Below, one piece after another: positions 48,401 through 61,764 of a stretch of DNA of 64,000 nt. Every line of letters starts with the position of its first letter. The stretch's first letter is position 1. The notes under the pieces were generated by a model. It did no database searches, had not been told where the DNA came from, and saw nothing but the letters and a program-made list of their open reading frames with translations. Both the position numbers and the translations under genes were made by a program. Source of the stretch: Hevea brasiliensis (taxonomy: Eukaryota > Streptophyta > Magnoliopsida > Malpighiales > Euphorbiaceae). The stretch is taken from NCBI RefSeq assembly GCF_030052815.1, contig NC_079493.1, forward strand, positions 126,180,394 through 126,244,393, written 5' to 3'.

Positions 48401-49217
48401 ATGGGTATGGCTGCAGAGTCTCATCAATTCCATGTTCTTGCTGTTGATGATAGTCTCATTGACAGAAAGTTGATTGAAAGGCTCCTTAAAACATCTTCCT
48501 ATCATGGTATGCAAACTTCAGGATTTCTGCTATAATGTCCTGTGCTTAAAACATCTTCCTATCATGCTATAATAAATAAATTAGATTTTGGATTTTAATT
48601 AATGTTGCTTGTGCAGTTACTACAGTTGATTCAGGAAGCAAGGCCTTGGAGTTTCTGGGTTTGAATAAAGATGAACAGATTGATTCAATCCCTACCTCTG
48701 TTGAAGTTAATTTGATCATTACAGATTACTGTATGCCAGGAATGACAGGCTATGATCTCCTTAGAAAGATTAAGGTACTTTCATTTTTGACTTCAATACA
48801 AGCTGAAAGAAAGATTTATCTTTTAATTTCAAGATTATCTGATTATTTGTTTATCTGATATGCAGGAATCTAAATCTTTCAAGGACATCCCAGTTGTGAT
48901 TATGTCCTCAGAGAATGTTCCATCAAGAATTAATAGGTGAGGCAAATCATAAATACAAGTAACTATAAAGATTTTATTTGCATTTTGAATCCTGATCCGA
49001 CAAGTGTTAATGGGTATTGATCAGATGCTTGGAAGAAGGAGCTGAAGAATTCTTTCTGAAGCCAGTTCAATTATCAGATGTGGACAAGCTTAGACCCCAT
49101 TTAATGAAGGGAAAATCTCAAGAAAATGAGCCTAACAACAAGAGGAAAGGAGACATAGAAGAATTTCACTCACCAGACAGAACAAGAACAAGATATGATG
49201 ACTTGGAAGTTGTCTGA
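48401..49217 (+). CDS. RR9: Type-A two-component response regulator, ARR8/ARR9-like, complete
   Basis: A cytokinin-induced receiver-only protein that damps histidine-to-aspartate phosphorelay signalling. Exons 48401-48506, 48617-48774, 48866-48936, 49025-49217; 528 bases, 175 aa. Receiver residues are all present: acidic pair D16/D17, phospho-accepting D72 in [15 protein letters not shown], conserved serine in [12 protein letters not shown] (S102/S103) and K124 in FFLKPV. The start MGMAAES then FHVLAVDDS is that of the ARR8/ARR9 group. The C-terminal tail after the receiver is short (about 45 residues) and charged, with no DNA-binding Myb domain, which excludes type B. ARR8 and ARR9 have longer tails. 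Cytokinin induction is expected from the family; I did not pick out promoter elements. Confidence 0.95.
48485..48566. repeat. 22-bp duplication of the exon 1 end into intron 1
   Basis: The last 22 bases of exon 1 (from CTTAAAACATC to CTATCATG, 48485-48506) recur at 48545-48566 inside intron 1. The second copy is followed by CT rather than GT, so it does not supply a competing splice donor. Confidence 0.9.
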
Positions 49218-50591
49218 TTAATAATATAATTATAGAGGATAGTATAGGAAATTCCTATAAACATTTTTCCTCTTCTTTTTAAATTTCTTTATTTTTTTTT
49301 TCTTTTTCCCTTTGAATTGATAAGTCTCATATAGACAATAAGATCTGACTGAGACTATCTACTAATTTTAGGATGATCCAAATAGGTTCCATTGTAAATT
49401 TACTGAAATGAAAATATTCATTCAAGTTTTGTTCTTCAATGACTATTTACTTGGGATTGTAATTAAGATGTCTAAGATTATTTGAAATTGCTTTAAAAAA
49501 ATATTATTTTCGATGCTGTTAAATAAAATAAGTTAAAAAAAAAATTATTTTTATAATTAAAATATATTAAATTTAATTTAATAATATTAAAATTATTTTT
49601 TAGAGTTATAAATTATCGAGTATAATAAAATATATCAAATTTAATTATTTAATTTTGAAATTAAATTAAAATTAAAAAAAAATTATAAATGACTTTGATT
49701 TTAGTTATTTTATAAAATATAAGGATGATGGAATACAGTTAAAAAAATATAAATAAGTTTTTATGGGGATATACCATGTGGCTAAAAACAAAGTTAATTA
49801 AGAAATATTAATCCCAAACATTTGTTAATTAATCATGATTATGATATCAGTCATTTCTGAAGGTCGTAATCAGAAGAAATAAAAATTTTGTATTTATTTT
49901 TCATAACTTTATGCAACGTGGCAGAACTTCAGTGGCCAGTGGGACTACAAGAACATGACTTAAAAGTCAACAAAGAGAGAATTGACTAAAAAAATACTTT
50001 TGAATTAAAATCCATCATTTTCATTAAACTTTCTCCAATTGGATTTTCTCTTTTACTCTCACAGTATCTCTCACCACTGCAGCTCTCACTCCACCGCTCA
50101 ATTTTCTCTCATTTTCCCGCATTTTCTCTCCCAAGCAACGCAAAACCTTGACCCCAGACTCGCTTAGGAGAGAATCTTTCGATCATACCACTCTTTCCAA
50201 TCACATTCTCTTGTCGTTTTGCATCCTAAGGCAATTCGCTGCTTCTTTGTCCCATTTCTTCATTGTTTTCTTCGAATTTAACCCTCAAATCACTAAGCCA
50301 AGAGGGATCTTCTTTTCTAATTCGATCAATTTTGACTTTGATTAGTTATGCAATTTCAGCTCTGAGCTCTGATTTTTTAGCCCTTGGCTTCGTAGCTTCC
50401 AAAAAGGGAGCCAAAAAAAAAGAAAAAAAGAAAAAAGGTGATGTGAAGTGTGGATGAGCTGAGGGAAAGTGAGTGATTTAGGGTTTGGTGGTATTAAATG
50501 AGGCAATGTGTATGTATAGATGTAGAAGTACGAGGCAGTAATGGATAGGGTTTTGTTAGGGAAAGAAAATTTTTGATTTCGAGGGAAGAAA
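49218..50591. other. Spacer and promoter/5' UTR of the PRAF-type gene
   Basis: AT-rich to about 49980. Then a long C/T-rich leader (TTTTCTCTCATTTTCCCGCA near 50101) runs to the ATG at 50592, consistent with a 5' UTR starting near 50040-50100. Short plus-strand ORFs at 50148-50345 and 50263-50457 could be upstream ORFs if the leader starts that early. No clear TATA box was picked. Confidence 0.5.
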
Positions 50592-53500
50592 ATGACTGCA
50601 GCCGAACAGTCAAGGCCAGGGCCTGTGGAGAGAGACATTGAGTTGGTAAATAATTTGTCTATTTTATTTTTATTGTTTGGATATATATGATGCTTTAAGT
50701 TTAACCTATATAGGAGGGAGGGTGTGAGTGAGTGTGTGTATGTGTGTGTTTGGGTGCTCTATACATATGTGTACGTTAATATAGCATTAAAATGATAAAA
50801 GAGAAAATGATTTTGGTTCTTTATTTGATTTGCTACTTAAGTGAGATTTTTGCCGGTTAGATTGCAATGTGGTAATTTTGTTGTGCAAGTCATGTAACTC
50901 TGATCGTACCCACTATTATTTAAGCTACAAAGTATATTAGCAGGAAATAACTCGATGTGGTCAAATAGTATATATTTTTTTTTAATTATTTGTTACAATT
51001 ATTAATCACAGTTCAGAAATATTTTTGATTTTGAATTACTTTCATAAGATTTACTTCTGTTACCATTGTATTGTATATTGGTGACACTTATTAGACTCCT
51101 TCATATGGTTTGCTTGAGTTTTTTTATACAAGAAATTGCTTCTCTAAGATATTTTATCTATCATGCGCATAATTGTCCTAGTGTGTTCCACTTCCAACGA
51201 AATTTAGTGCATTAATACTTGTGTCCATTAGCAGGTAATATATTATAGATGGCAAAGCACAAAAACTAAACTAGACACAAGTTTATGACTTTTTTTTTTT
51301 TTGGGATTTTGTTGAAGAACTTCGAAAGATAGAATATGATACTGATGCCAAATATATCATGGGTGTTAATATGCCGGTGTGAAGTAGAGCATATCTACTT
51401 GGACACAATATTATAGGTAGCTTTATCAAGGGCTCAAATACAGAAGAACTTTGTTATTCACATCATGTACATTTTCATAACTGTGCATGTTTGTGTGGGC
51501 ATGTGCTGGCATCAAACATATGTACTTTTAAGAGGGCAATATATATGTTGGCACTTTCAATACTCAACTCAATTAAACCTTTATCTCAAAGATTTGGGGT
51601 CGGCTATATGGATTCGCTTTCTTCACTCTAAACGATTTTGAGTTAAATCCAGTGTAGTGCTTTTAGGTCATATTGTACTACTCTCCTACAAGTCAATTTA
51701 GGTCTACCCCTTTTTTTCTTTCTATCCTCTAACCTAATGTGCTCTACTTTTCTAACTGGAGCCTCCGTATGTCTACGCTTCACATGACCAAACCATCTCA
51801 ATCTCCCTTCTCTCAATTTATCTTCAATTGGCACCACTCCTACCTTTTCTCTAATACTCTCATTACAGACTTTATCTAGTCTAGTATGACCACTCATCCA
51901 CCTTAACATTCTCATCTCTGCAACTCTTATCTTAGACGCATACGACTCTTTTAGTGCCCAACACTCACTACCATATAATATAGCTGGTCGTATGGCTATA
52001 CGGTAAAATTTTCCTTTCAACTTATTGTGAATTTTACGATCACATAAAACTCCCGTGGCAAGTCTCCACTTCAACCATCCGGCTTTAATCCTATGACTAA
52101 CATCCTCCTCACATCCCCCATCTACTTGAAGGACAAAGCCTAGATATTTAAAGTGATTACTTTGGGACAGTACCACTTCATTCAAATTAACTCATTCCCT
52201 ATCACCAGTTTGGCCTTCACTGAACTTGCAATGCATGTATTCTGTCTTCGTTCTACTTAACTTAAAACCCTTTGATTCTAAAATACTTCTCCAAAGCTCT
52301 AGCTTTCTATTGACTCCTTCTCGTGTCTCATCTATCAGAACAATATCATCCGCAAATAACATGCACCAAGGAATACTCTCTTGTATATGTTTCGTCAATT
52401 CATCTAAAACTAATGTAAAAAGGTAAGGGCTTATGGCTGATCTTTGGTGTAATCCAATTAAGATCAGAAAATCTCTTGTGTCTCCTCCCACTGTGCGCAC
52501 AATAGTAGTTGCTCCTTCGTACATATCTTTCAACACTTGTATGTACCTAATAGATACCCTCTTTTGTTCTAACACATTCCATAAGACATCTCTTGGAACA
52601 CTATCATAAACCTTCTCCAAATCAATAAAAACCATGTGTAGATTTTTCTTTACATCTCTATATTTCTCCGTCAAGCTTCTAATGAGAAAGATCGCTTCCA
52701 TAGTTGAACGACCGGGCATGAAACCAAATTGATTGAGAGAGATAGAAGTATCATGACGTAGTCGATGCTCCACAACTCTCTCCCATAACTTCATAGTATG
52801 ACTCATGAGTTTAATTCCTCTATAGTTTGAACAACTCTGTATGTCCCCTTTATTTTTAAAAATAGGTACTAAAATACTCCTCCATTCATCAGGCATTTTC
52901 TTTGAGTTTAGAATCTTATTAAATAATTTAGTTAACCATGCCACTCCCATATCTCCCAAACATTTCCACACTTCAATTGGTATTTCATCAGGTCCACAGG
53001 CTTTACCCACTTTTATTCTCTTAAGTGTTTCCTTTACTTCTAAAGATCTAATCCTTCTAGTATAATTCACATTCTTTTCTATTGTTCTATAGTCTATATT
53101 CACTCTATTACCATTTTGACTATTATTAAAGAGATCATTAAAATAATTTCTCCATCTTTCTTTAATGTCCTCATCTTTCACCAACATTTTTCCTTCTTTA
53201 TCCTTAATGCACCTAACTTGATTCAAATCTTGACATTTCCTTTCTCTCCTCCTTGCTAATCTATAAATATCTTTCTCCCCTTCTTTAGTTCCAAGTTTCT
53301 CATATAACTTTTCAAAGGCCTGTGCTCTTGCTTGACAAACTGCCTTTTTTACCTCTTTCTTTGCTATTTTGTACTGTTCATATGCCTCATTATTATCACA
53401 TTTAGGTAATTTTTTATACCATTCTCTTTTTCTCTTCACTGCCTTTTATACTTCCTCATTCCACTACCATCTCTCTTTTGAGGGTGGTCTATGTCCTTTA

Positions 53501-56500
53501 GACTCTCCAAGTACTTTTCTAGCTACTTCTCTAATCTTTGATGCCATCTGTATCCACATATCATTGGCTTCCATATCCAGCTTCCATACTTCGGACTCGA
53601 GAAGCTCATTTTTGAACTTCACTTGCTTTACTCCTTTGAACTCCCACCACTTTGTTCGAGCTACACTATTTCTTCTGACCTTACTTGAATTGTTCCTAAA
53701 CTTGACATCCAAGACCACCAACCGATGTTGACTTGTTAAAGCCTCTTTTGGAATGACCTTGCAATCCTTGCATAGAGCTCTATTTGTCTTTCTGATTAAA
53801 AAGAAGTTGATTTGGCTTCTATGTTGCCCACTTTTGAAAGTCACTAAATGTGACTCTTTTTATAAAATAGGTATTTGCTAGTATTAGGTTGTATACCATA
53901 GCAAAATCCAAGATGCTTTTTCCCTTCTCATTTCGACTGCCAAAACCAAAACCTCCATGAACATTCTCATAACCTTGTCTATCACTTCCTACATGTCTAT
54001 TCAAATCTTCACCAATGAAAACATTCTCTTCATTCGGTATGCTTTGCATTAAATCATCCATATCTTCCCAAAACCTTTGTTTACTCTCACTGTCTAGTCC
54101 TATTTGTGGGGCATAAGCACTAACTATATTTATTGTTTCTCCTTCTAGTACTAGCTTTACTAGTATAATTCTATCTCTTACTCTTTTCATAGCTATTACT
54201 GCGTCTTTCAATATCCTGTCTATGATTATGCCTACTCCGTTCTTGTTTCTCTCCTTTCCGGTAAACTATAGTTTGCACCCTGAATTACCTACTTCCTTAC
54301 TTTTCTCTCCTACCCATTTAGTCTCCTGAATGCAAGCAATATTCACCCTTCTCCTTTCCAAGGTATCCACAAGCTCCATTAATTTTCCTGTAAGTGATCC
54401 AACATTCCAAGTACCAACCCTGATCCTCTTCCTATCCTGCCCCTTCCTAATTGGTCTCCTTTTATGATATCTTCTATTGTTTTTTATGTCTCTCTTGTGT
54501 TCTATTCCACTATCTGTTCTACTATCTGTCCTATGGACTAACTTCTTTATCCACACCCGTCCATGATGTGAGAACCCTTGCTCACTTAACACCACACCCG
54601 GGCGCCGGCACGGCGCGTCGCTTTCAGTGAACGCCCTACACCCTTGCATATTTCTCACTACACCCGGGCTCCGATGTAGCACGTCGTGAGTAGAGGACGC
54701 CCCAACATTTATATCTTTTGAATCCATATCATAAGGTGTGATGAAATTTTTACGCTAGTTGTTACCTATCGCAATCCTCCTCCTTTATCCGGGCTTGGGA
54801 CCGGCTAAGCGCAAGCTACTTAGGCGGAGTTATGTTGGCACTTTCAATAATAGAAAAAAAGGATTTGAATAGAGTAAGATTCTTAAAATACATATAAGAA
54901 ACACAATAAAGAGATAAATCGTAAGTGGGATGTATTCTGTGATGTTTAGTGTCTTTACAAACACCTCCCAAATGCTAATACCGTTCTTTTCTGTCTAGAA
55001 AAAAACAATTGAATGAGTTACTTTGCTGGCTTATTTTAATTCAAGTTCTTGGCTTGTTCTTTGCTGCAGGCTATCACTGCTCTTAAAAAAGGAGCCCAAT
55101 TACTCAAGTATGGACGTAGAGGGAAACCCAAATTTTGCCCCTTCAGGCTGGCCAATGTAAGATTAAACATATTAACGTAATGCATGTGTATAACTCATCC
55201 AATTTTTTTCCTTTTCATTTGAGGTTTTGCAATTTTTTGGGTCAAAGATATTTCATTTGATCTATGCATTTTTTTTGCTCTGTTGAATAAGAAGCCTAAT
55301 AAGGTACTATCTCCTTTTCAAGCAGATAGGTCTACAAGTTCATCCATGCATCTTGATTGGTTTGTATTTCTTTATTGTGTGTGTTTTGTTGGTAACATAT
55401 GTTAGCAGGGATGTTTGGTTTTGTTCAAGTTTTCCATGCAATGTAGAGCCTATTTAATGAGTCACTTGGTGCCTTAGATTTGTCACAATGTGTAACTTTC
55501 AGTATAGTTTAAAGTAAAGAAAAATTAGTTTAGCAACTTTCACATGGATACTGACCAAATAAGATTTTATAGAGAAAATAAGGATTGGTAAGTTTTGTTA
55601 TGGAATAAATGAATGAAAATAGTAATAAGGATATTGAGGGTAAAAAAGATAGAGTGAAAGAAAGAAGCTAAGCTTACGTCGATGGAATGTACATGGGCCT
55701 CCAAGGCTCAAAATAGAAAATATTTCAAGGTGTCCAATAATCTACCACTGGAATGACAAAGTTTGAAATGGTGATACATGCAATCTTTCATCTGGCCATC
55801 TGATGTGATGATCTCTCAAGACGGTTCCACCTCTATGTTGGAAACCACATTACATTGTGATGCTAACATGGGTATCCATTCCAACTAACAGGATTTTCTT
55901 CTCTTACCAGTTCCAGTTCAGTGGTGCCTCTCTGTTTCTCATCAACAAAGTATTAGTTAATCTTCCTCTCAAGAGTGCAATGCATTACAGCATAAGTGGG
56001 TAATTCGTTAGCTGACTTTCCAGTTATTCTGAACCCACAAAATTCTCTGTAGGATCTTTGAGGAGCTTTTTCACTTTCACTTCTACTCTGATGATGCCCC
56101 AGCACTCTACTTCTGCTTTGTTGTAGCGTAAAAGTAGTAAACTAACTGGATTAACTTTTACATTAAGAATTTTCAGGCTTTTATTGTTTCACTCCTCTGC
56201 TGGTGCCCTGATGCTAGTTCTACACTATTGCAGGGTAAAAGTTACGATTAGGAGGAAAATATAATGGATGCTATTAGAATAATTGCACAGATATGAATCA
56301 GGAAGAATAAAAATGAAAAGAAAAGCTAAGTGATTATGAATTACTGGAATGGTGCTGATTCTACTATCCAAACTAATGGTTTACTAATAAAAAAAAATTA
56401 GGACCCTTTAAATCGTCCCTTGTTGTCTCATTATGGATGTGTGCATGTATTTGTAGCATTTGCTGATGTTGCATCCAGTTCTGTTTGTGTCAAGTCCTTT

Positions 56501-59500
56501 CATCATTTACATTTTCTAGATCCTGCATTTTAGTGCTTAGCATCTGGCAATTTTTCTACTTGTGCCATGTCTTTTTTGCTTAAGCTTCCTTTTGGTTATA
56601 TTTTGCTGCTAAATTCATGCAAAGGAGATATTTCAAATACTTTTGGTTCTTATGGTATGCTGTATTTGATGCATGGCTTACCTCTACCTAAATTTTCTGT
56701 GCTGTATGTCCTTGCTTTTGTTTCTTTCAGGATGAATCTGCTCTAATATGGTTATCAGGAAAAGAGGAGAAACATCTTAAACTGAGTCATGTCTCCAGAA
56801 TTATATCTGGACAGCGCACAGTACGTTTATTTATAATGAAGATATTTTTTGTAAATTTTACATGCTGCATATTGCATTAACATATTTTTCCTTTCGTGTT
56901 TGCAACCTATTATTTAGGTATTTATCAACCGCATTAATTGGCAGTTTAAACTTGCTTCGTATTTTAAGCAATGGGATAAGTAATATAAATTACTTTGGTT
57001 TTCAGATGATTGAGCTTCACAGATTGCTACTTTGCTTTGCACATAATATATTGGAGGGTTGCATTTGCTTTTGCAAAGTTGCAATGAAATTTTTGTCTTA
57101 AGAAAAGAAGTTAGAAAATGATCCCAAGATTTTCAATAAGTTGAAAGGAAAATTTTACCGTACAACTACACGACCGGCCATATTATATGGTAGTGAGTGT
57201 TGGATAAGAGTTGCGAAGTCGTATGTGTCTAAGATAAGTGTTGCGGAGATGAGAATATTAAGGTGGATGAGTGGTCATATTAGACTAGATAAAGTCCGTA
57301 ATGAGAGTGTTAGAGAAAAGGTAAGAGTGGTGTCAATTGAGGATAAGTTGAGAGAAGGAAGATTAAGGTGGTTTGGTCATGTGAAGCATAAACATACGGA
57401 GGCTCCAGTTAGACAAGTAGAGCACATTGGGTTAGAGGATGGAAAGAAAAGAAGGGGTAGACTTAAACTGACTTGGAGGTGAGTAGTACAACATGACCTA
57501 AAAACATTACACATTTTCGAGGATTTAACCTAAAATCGTTTAGAGTGGAGAAAAAGAATCCATATAGCCGACCCCAATAATTTTTTGGGATAAAGGTTCA
57601 GTTGAGTTGAGTTGAGTTAAAAAAAAGTTAGAAAATGCTTTATGCATGTTATTTTTCAAATGCAATTGCCTTGAAACTTTTAATTTACTCTTCATTTGGC
57701 CATGGTATGCTCCATGCTTTTTCTAACTTTAGAAAGCTCTGCTTTTGGATTGCATAGTTAAGCTCAATGTCTATATGTTTGGTGTACAGATAGAGCATGG
57801 CTTGTAGTGGCACTTTGTTGTATGATGTCTTTTACATGGTTCTCTATCCGCATCAGAACTAGCAAACAAAATCAAGTGATAGGCAAATATCACTGTGTTC
57901 TAACTGGCTGTTCTAATTTTGCATTATGCAGCCTATATTTCAGAGGTATCCTCGCCCAGAGAAAGAATACCAGTCATTTTCTCTCATATATAGTGATAGG
58001 TCTTTAGATTTGGTATGATTTTTCTCTCTTCTAATGGCTATTCGCCCCGCCCTGTTCCCCCTACCCACACACACTCACACCCCTCTTCCCCATTTTTATA
58101 TCCAGAATTATGCTGTGAAATCTACAGTCATATTCTGTAATGGATTACAACTTTTGATTGAACTTTTTCAATCACACATCACTACTTTTGTCATATAACA
58201 AATTTTAATTATTGATTAATCAGACTTTTCTTAACCAGATTTGCAAGGACAAAGATGAAGCTGAAGTCTGGATTACTGGTCTAAAAGCTCTAATATCACG
58301 TAACCGTCTTAGGAAAGGAAGAGCAGATTCCAGAAGTGATGGAATCTCATCTGAAGCAACCAGTCCTAGAGCACCCACCCAAAGAAGTTCTCCTTTAAGC
58401 TCTGCATTTGGTAGTGGTGACAGTTCACAGAAGGTGTTTCTTTGTTCCTTCATCTGTTATTGCATTTCATTGCTATGTGTATTGAACAATATATTTTTTC
58501 TTTGTACTGATATAGGATGACATGGATCCCCTACGTCTTCGTACTCCATATGATAGTCCTCCTAAAGCTGGTTTAGAAAAGGCATTATCTGATGTGGAAT
58601 TATATGTTGTGGCTCCCAAGGTTTTATGTCCACCTGAATCTGCTTGTGGCTCAGTTCATTCTGTGTCATCAGGAGGCTCAGAAGCAATGAACGGGCGTCT
58701 AAAGGGTATGAGTGTGGATGCTTTTAGAGTTAGTTTATCAAGTGCGGTGAGCTCATCGAGTCAAGGTTCTGGTCATGATGATAGCGATGCATTAGGGGAT
58801 GTTTACATTTGGGGAGAAGGCACAGGTGATGGTATTCTCGGTGGGGGAGTGCATGGAGTTGGAGTTTCTGGTGTTAGGATAGATTCTTTTGTTCCAAAAG
58901 CCCTGGAATCTGCTGTCCTATTGGATGTTCAGACTATGGCATGTGGTCGTCTGCATGCTGCTTTGGTAACAAAACAGGGGGAGATTTTCTCTTGGGGGGA
59001 GGAACTTGGAGGTAGACTTGGTCATGGTGTTGACTCTGATGTCTTGCATCCAAAGCTTGTAGATGGTCTAAAAAATATCAATGTTGAACTTGTAGCATGT
59101 GGAGAGTACCATTCTTGTGCAGTAACACTTTCAGGAGATTTATACATATGGGGTGGTGGTTCTCACAATTTTGGGCTCCTTGGACGTGGAAATGAAGCTA
59201 GTAATTGGGTTCCAAAAAAGATAAATGGACCTCTTGAGGGAATACATGTTTCATCAGTCTCATGTGGACCATGGCACACAGCTGTTGTAACTTCTGCTGG
59301 GCAATTGTTTACTTTTGGAGATGGAACTTTTGGTGTTTTAGGCCATGGGGACCGCAAAAATGTATTTACACCCAGGGAAGTGGAGTCCCTGAAAGGTCTT
59401 CGCACTGTGCGAGCAGCCTGTGGTGTTTGGCACACTGCTGCAGTTGTTGAAGTCATGGTTGGTTCTTCAAGTTCGAGCAATTGCTCTTCAGGAAAGCTAT

Positions 59501-61541
59501 TTACATGGGGAGATGGGGATAAAGGTCGTCTTGGGCATGGTGATAAAGAACCGAGATTGGTACCCACTTGTGTTGCTGCTCTTGTTGAACCCAACTTCTG
59601 TCAGGTTGCTTGTGGGCACAGCATGACCGTTGCATTGACAACTACAGGCTGTGTATACACAATGGGGAGCCCTGTATATGGTCAACTTGGGAATCCTCAA
59701 GCTGATGGCAGGCTCCCTGTTCGTGTTGAAGGAAGGCTTACAAAAAATTTCATTGAAGAATTAGCTTGTGGTGCTTATCATGTTGCAGTTTTAACTTCAA
59801 GAACTGAAGTTTACACCTGGGGAAAAGGTGCAAATGGCCGATTAGGTCATGGTGATACAGATGATAGAAATTCACCAACAATTGTTGAAGCTTTGAAGGA
59901 CAAACAGGTTAAAACTGTTGTCTGTGGAACTAGTTTTACTGCAGCTATATGTCTTCATAAGTGGGTATCTGGTATTGATCAATCCATTTGTTCTGGCTGC
60001 CGCCTTCCATTTAGTTTCAAAAGGAAACGACACAATTGTTACAATTGTGGACTTGTGTTTTGCCATTCCTGTAGTAGTAAAAAGTCTCTGAAGGCTTCAA
60101 TGGCACCAAATCCCAACAAACCTTACCGTGTCTGTGATCAATGTTTTGGCAAACTTAGGAGGGTTGCTGAAACTGACTCTTCATCTCATTCTGCTCTAAG
60201 TAGAAGAGGAAGTGTAAATCAGCGACTAATTGATGTTGAAAACAGTGACTATTTGAATTCAAGATCACATATCCAACTTGGAAGAAATAATTCCATAGAG
60301 TCATCTAAAGATGTGGAAAGTGAATCTTTAAAAAGGAACAAGTTAAACTTGAACCATTCTCAGGTTTCACTCTCTGCAAATGATTCTTCTCAGCGGAATA
60401 CAATTAATAACTCTAAATATTTTGGTTCGTCCAAGAAATTTTTCTCAGCTTCTCTTCCTGGATCAAGAATTATGTCTCGAGCCACATCACCAACATCAAG
60501 GCGATCTAGTCCACCTCGTGCAACAACACCAACCCCAACTATTTCAGCGCATGCATTGCCAAAAATTGTTGTGGATGACACTAAAAAGTCAAATGAAAGG
60601 CTGAGTGAAGAAGTTGCTAAACTAAGGGCTCAGGTATTCTTGTTGCCTTTGTAATTTCAATAACTGTTCTGAAATTTTATTTTTGAGCTTCATTATATCT
60701 GTATATGCTTGCATGCACGTTAATTATGTCACCAATAGCTGAGTTTTTATATGCACCCCTTTAGAACTGACGGATGTGGTTATCTGGATTGACATTATAA
60801 TTGGAGAGTAGTATCGTGTTTGTGGTGATTGTTGCTTATGGTGCTAAAATAAGTCGGCCATTATAGTTGCGTTCTAGTCGCCTTTTTTAATTATTATTAT
60901 TATTATTAGTTTTATATAGGTTAACTTTGTTTATTAACTTTGTGTGGCTACAACATTCCTTGTATCCAAAATCAAGCTGAATTTTAAGTTGCATGTGGTC
61001 CTCATCATGATTTTCCATTTGGTTTGCTGCAACTCCACTAATAATTTACTTGCATTATCTGTTCAGTTGACATCACAGCTTTACAGTCTCAATGAGAAAT
61101 ACATGCTTGAAGTTGTGAAACTATGCACTAGCAGCACCACTCACATTTATTGTTAGCGATCCTAATGCACTCTGCATGAGATGCTATGTCTGTGAATTAT
61201 GCCTCACAGGCTGAATAATGTAGGTTGAAGAACTTACTCGCCAAGCTCAGGTTCAAGAAGATGAGCTGGAAAGGACAGCCAAACAATTGAAGGAAGCTAT
61301 TGAAGTGGCGGAGGAGGAGACTTCAAAATGCAAAGCAGCAAAGGAAGTAATCAAGTCACTTACCGCCCAAGTAAGTTAAATGTCAATTTTCTTACCTTGT
61401 TTGGGAAATGAATTCTTTTGACATAATGGGCAATCTTCAGCACCAATTCCTAGAAATAGAAGTGCATTCCCATAACATAATAGGCATTATACAATAATAT
61501 TGTTGAATTCTAGGATTTGACATGCGTGAAGTATGGTCATA

Positions 61542-61575
<34 letters not shown>

Positions 61576-61694
61576 TGGTGGTTGGGGGGGGGGGGGGTGG
61601 GGTTGGAAGGATCAGGGGACGGTGCTCATGAATATCAAATAAAGTGCATTTACATTATATATTGTTATGGTTTTATGTGTTTAATCATTCTTTG

Positions 61695-61764
<70 letters not shown>

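Noticed and set aside
49017..49217. Separate small gene at the end of the response regulator
   Set aside because: It is exon 4 of the response regulator, joined in phase at 49025 and carrying the conserved FFLKPV lysine.
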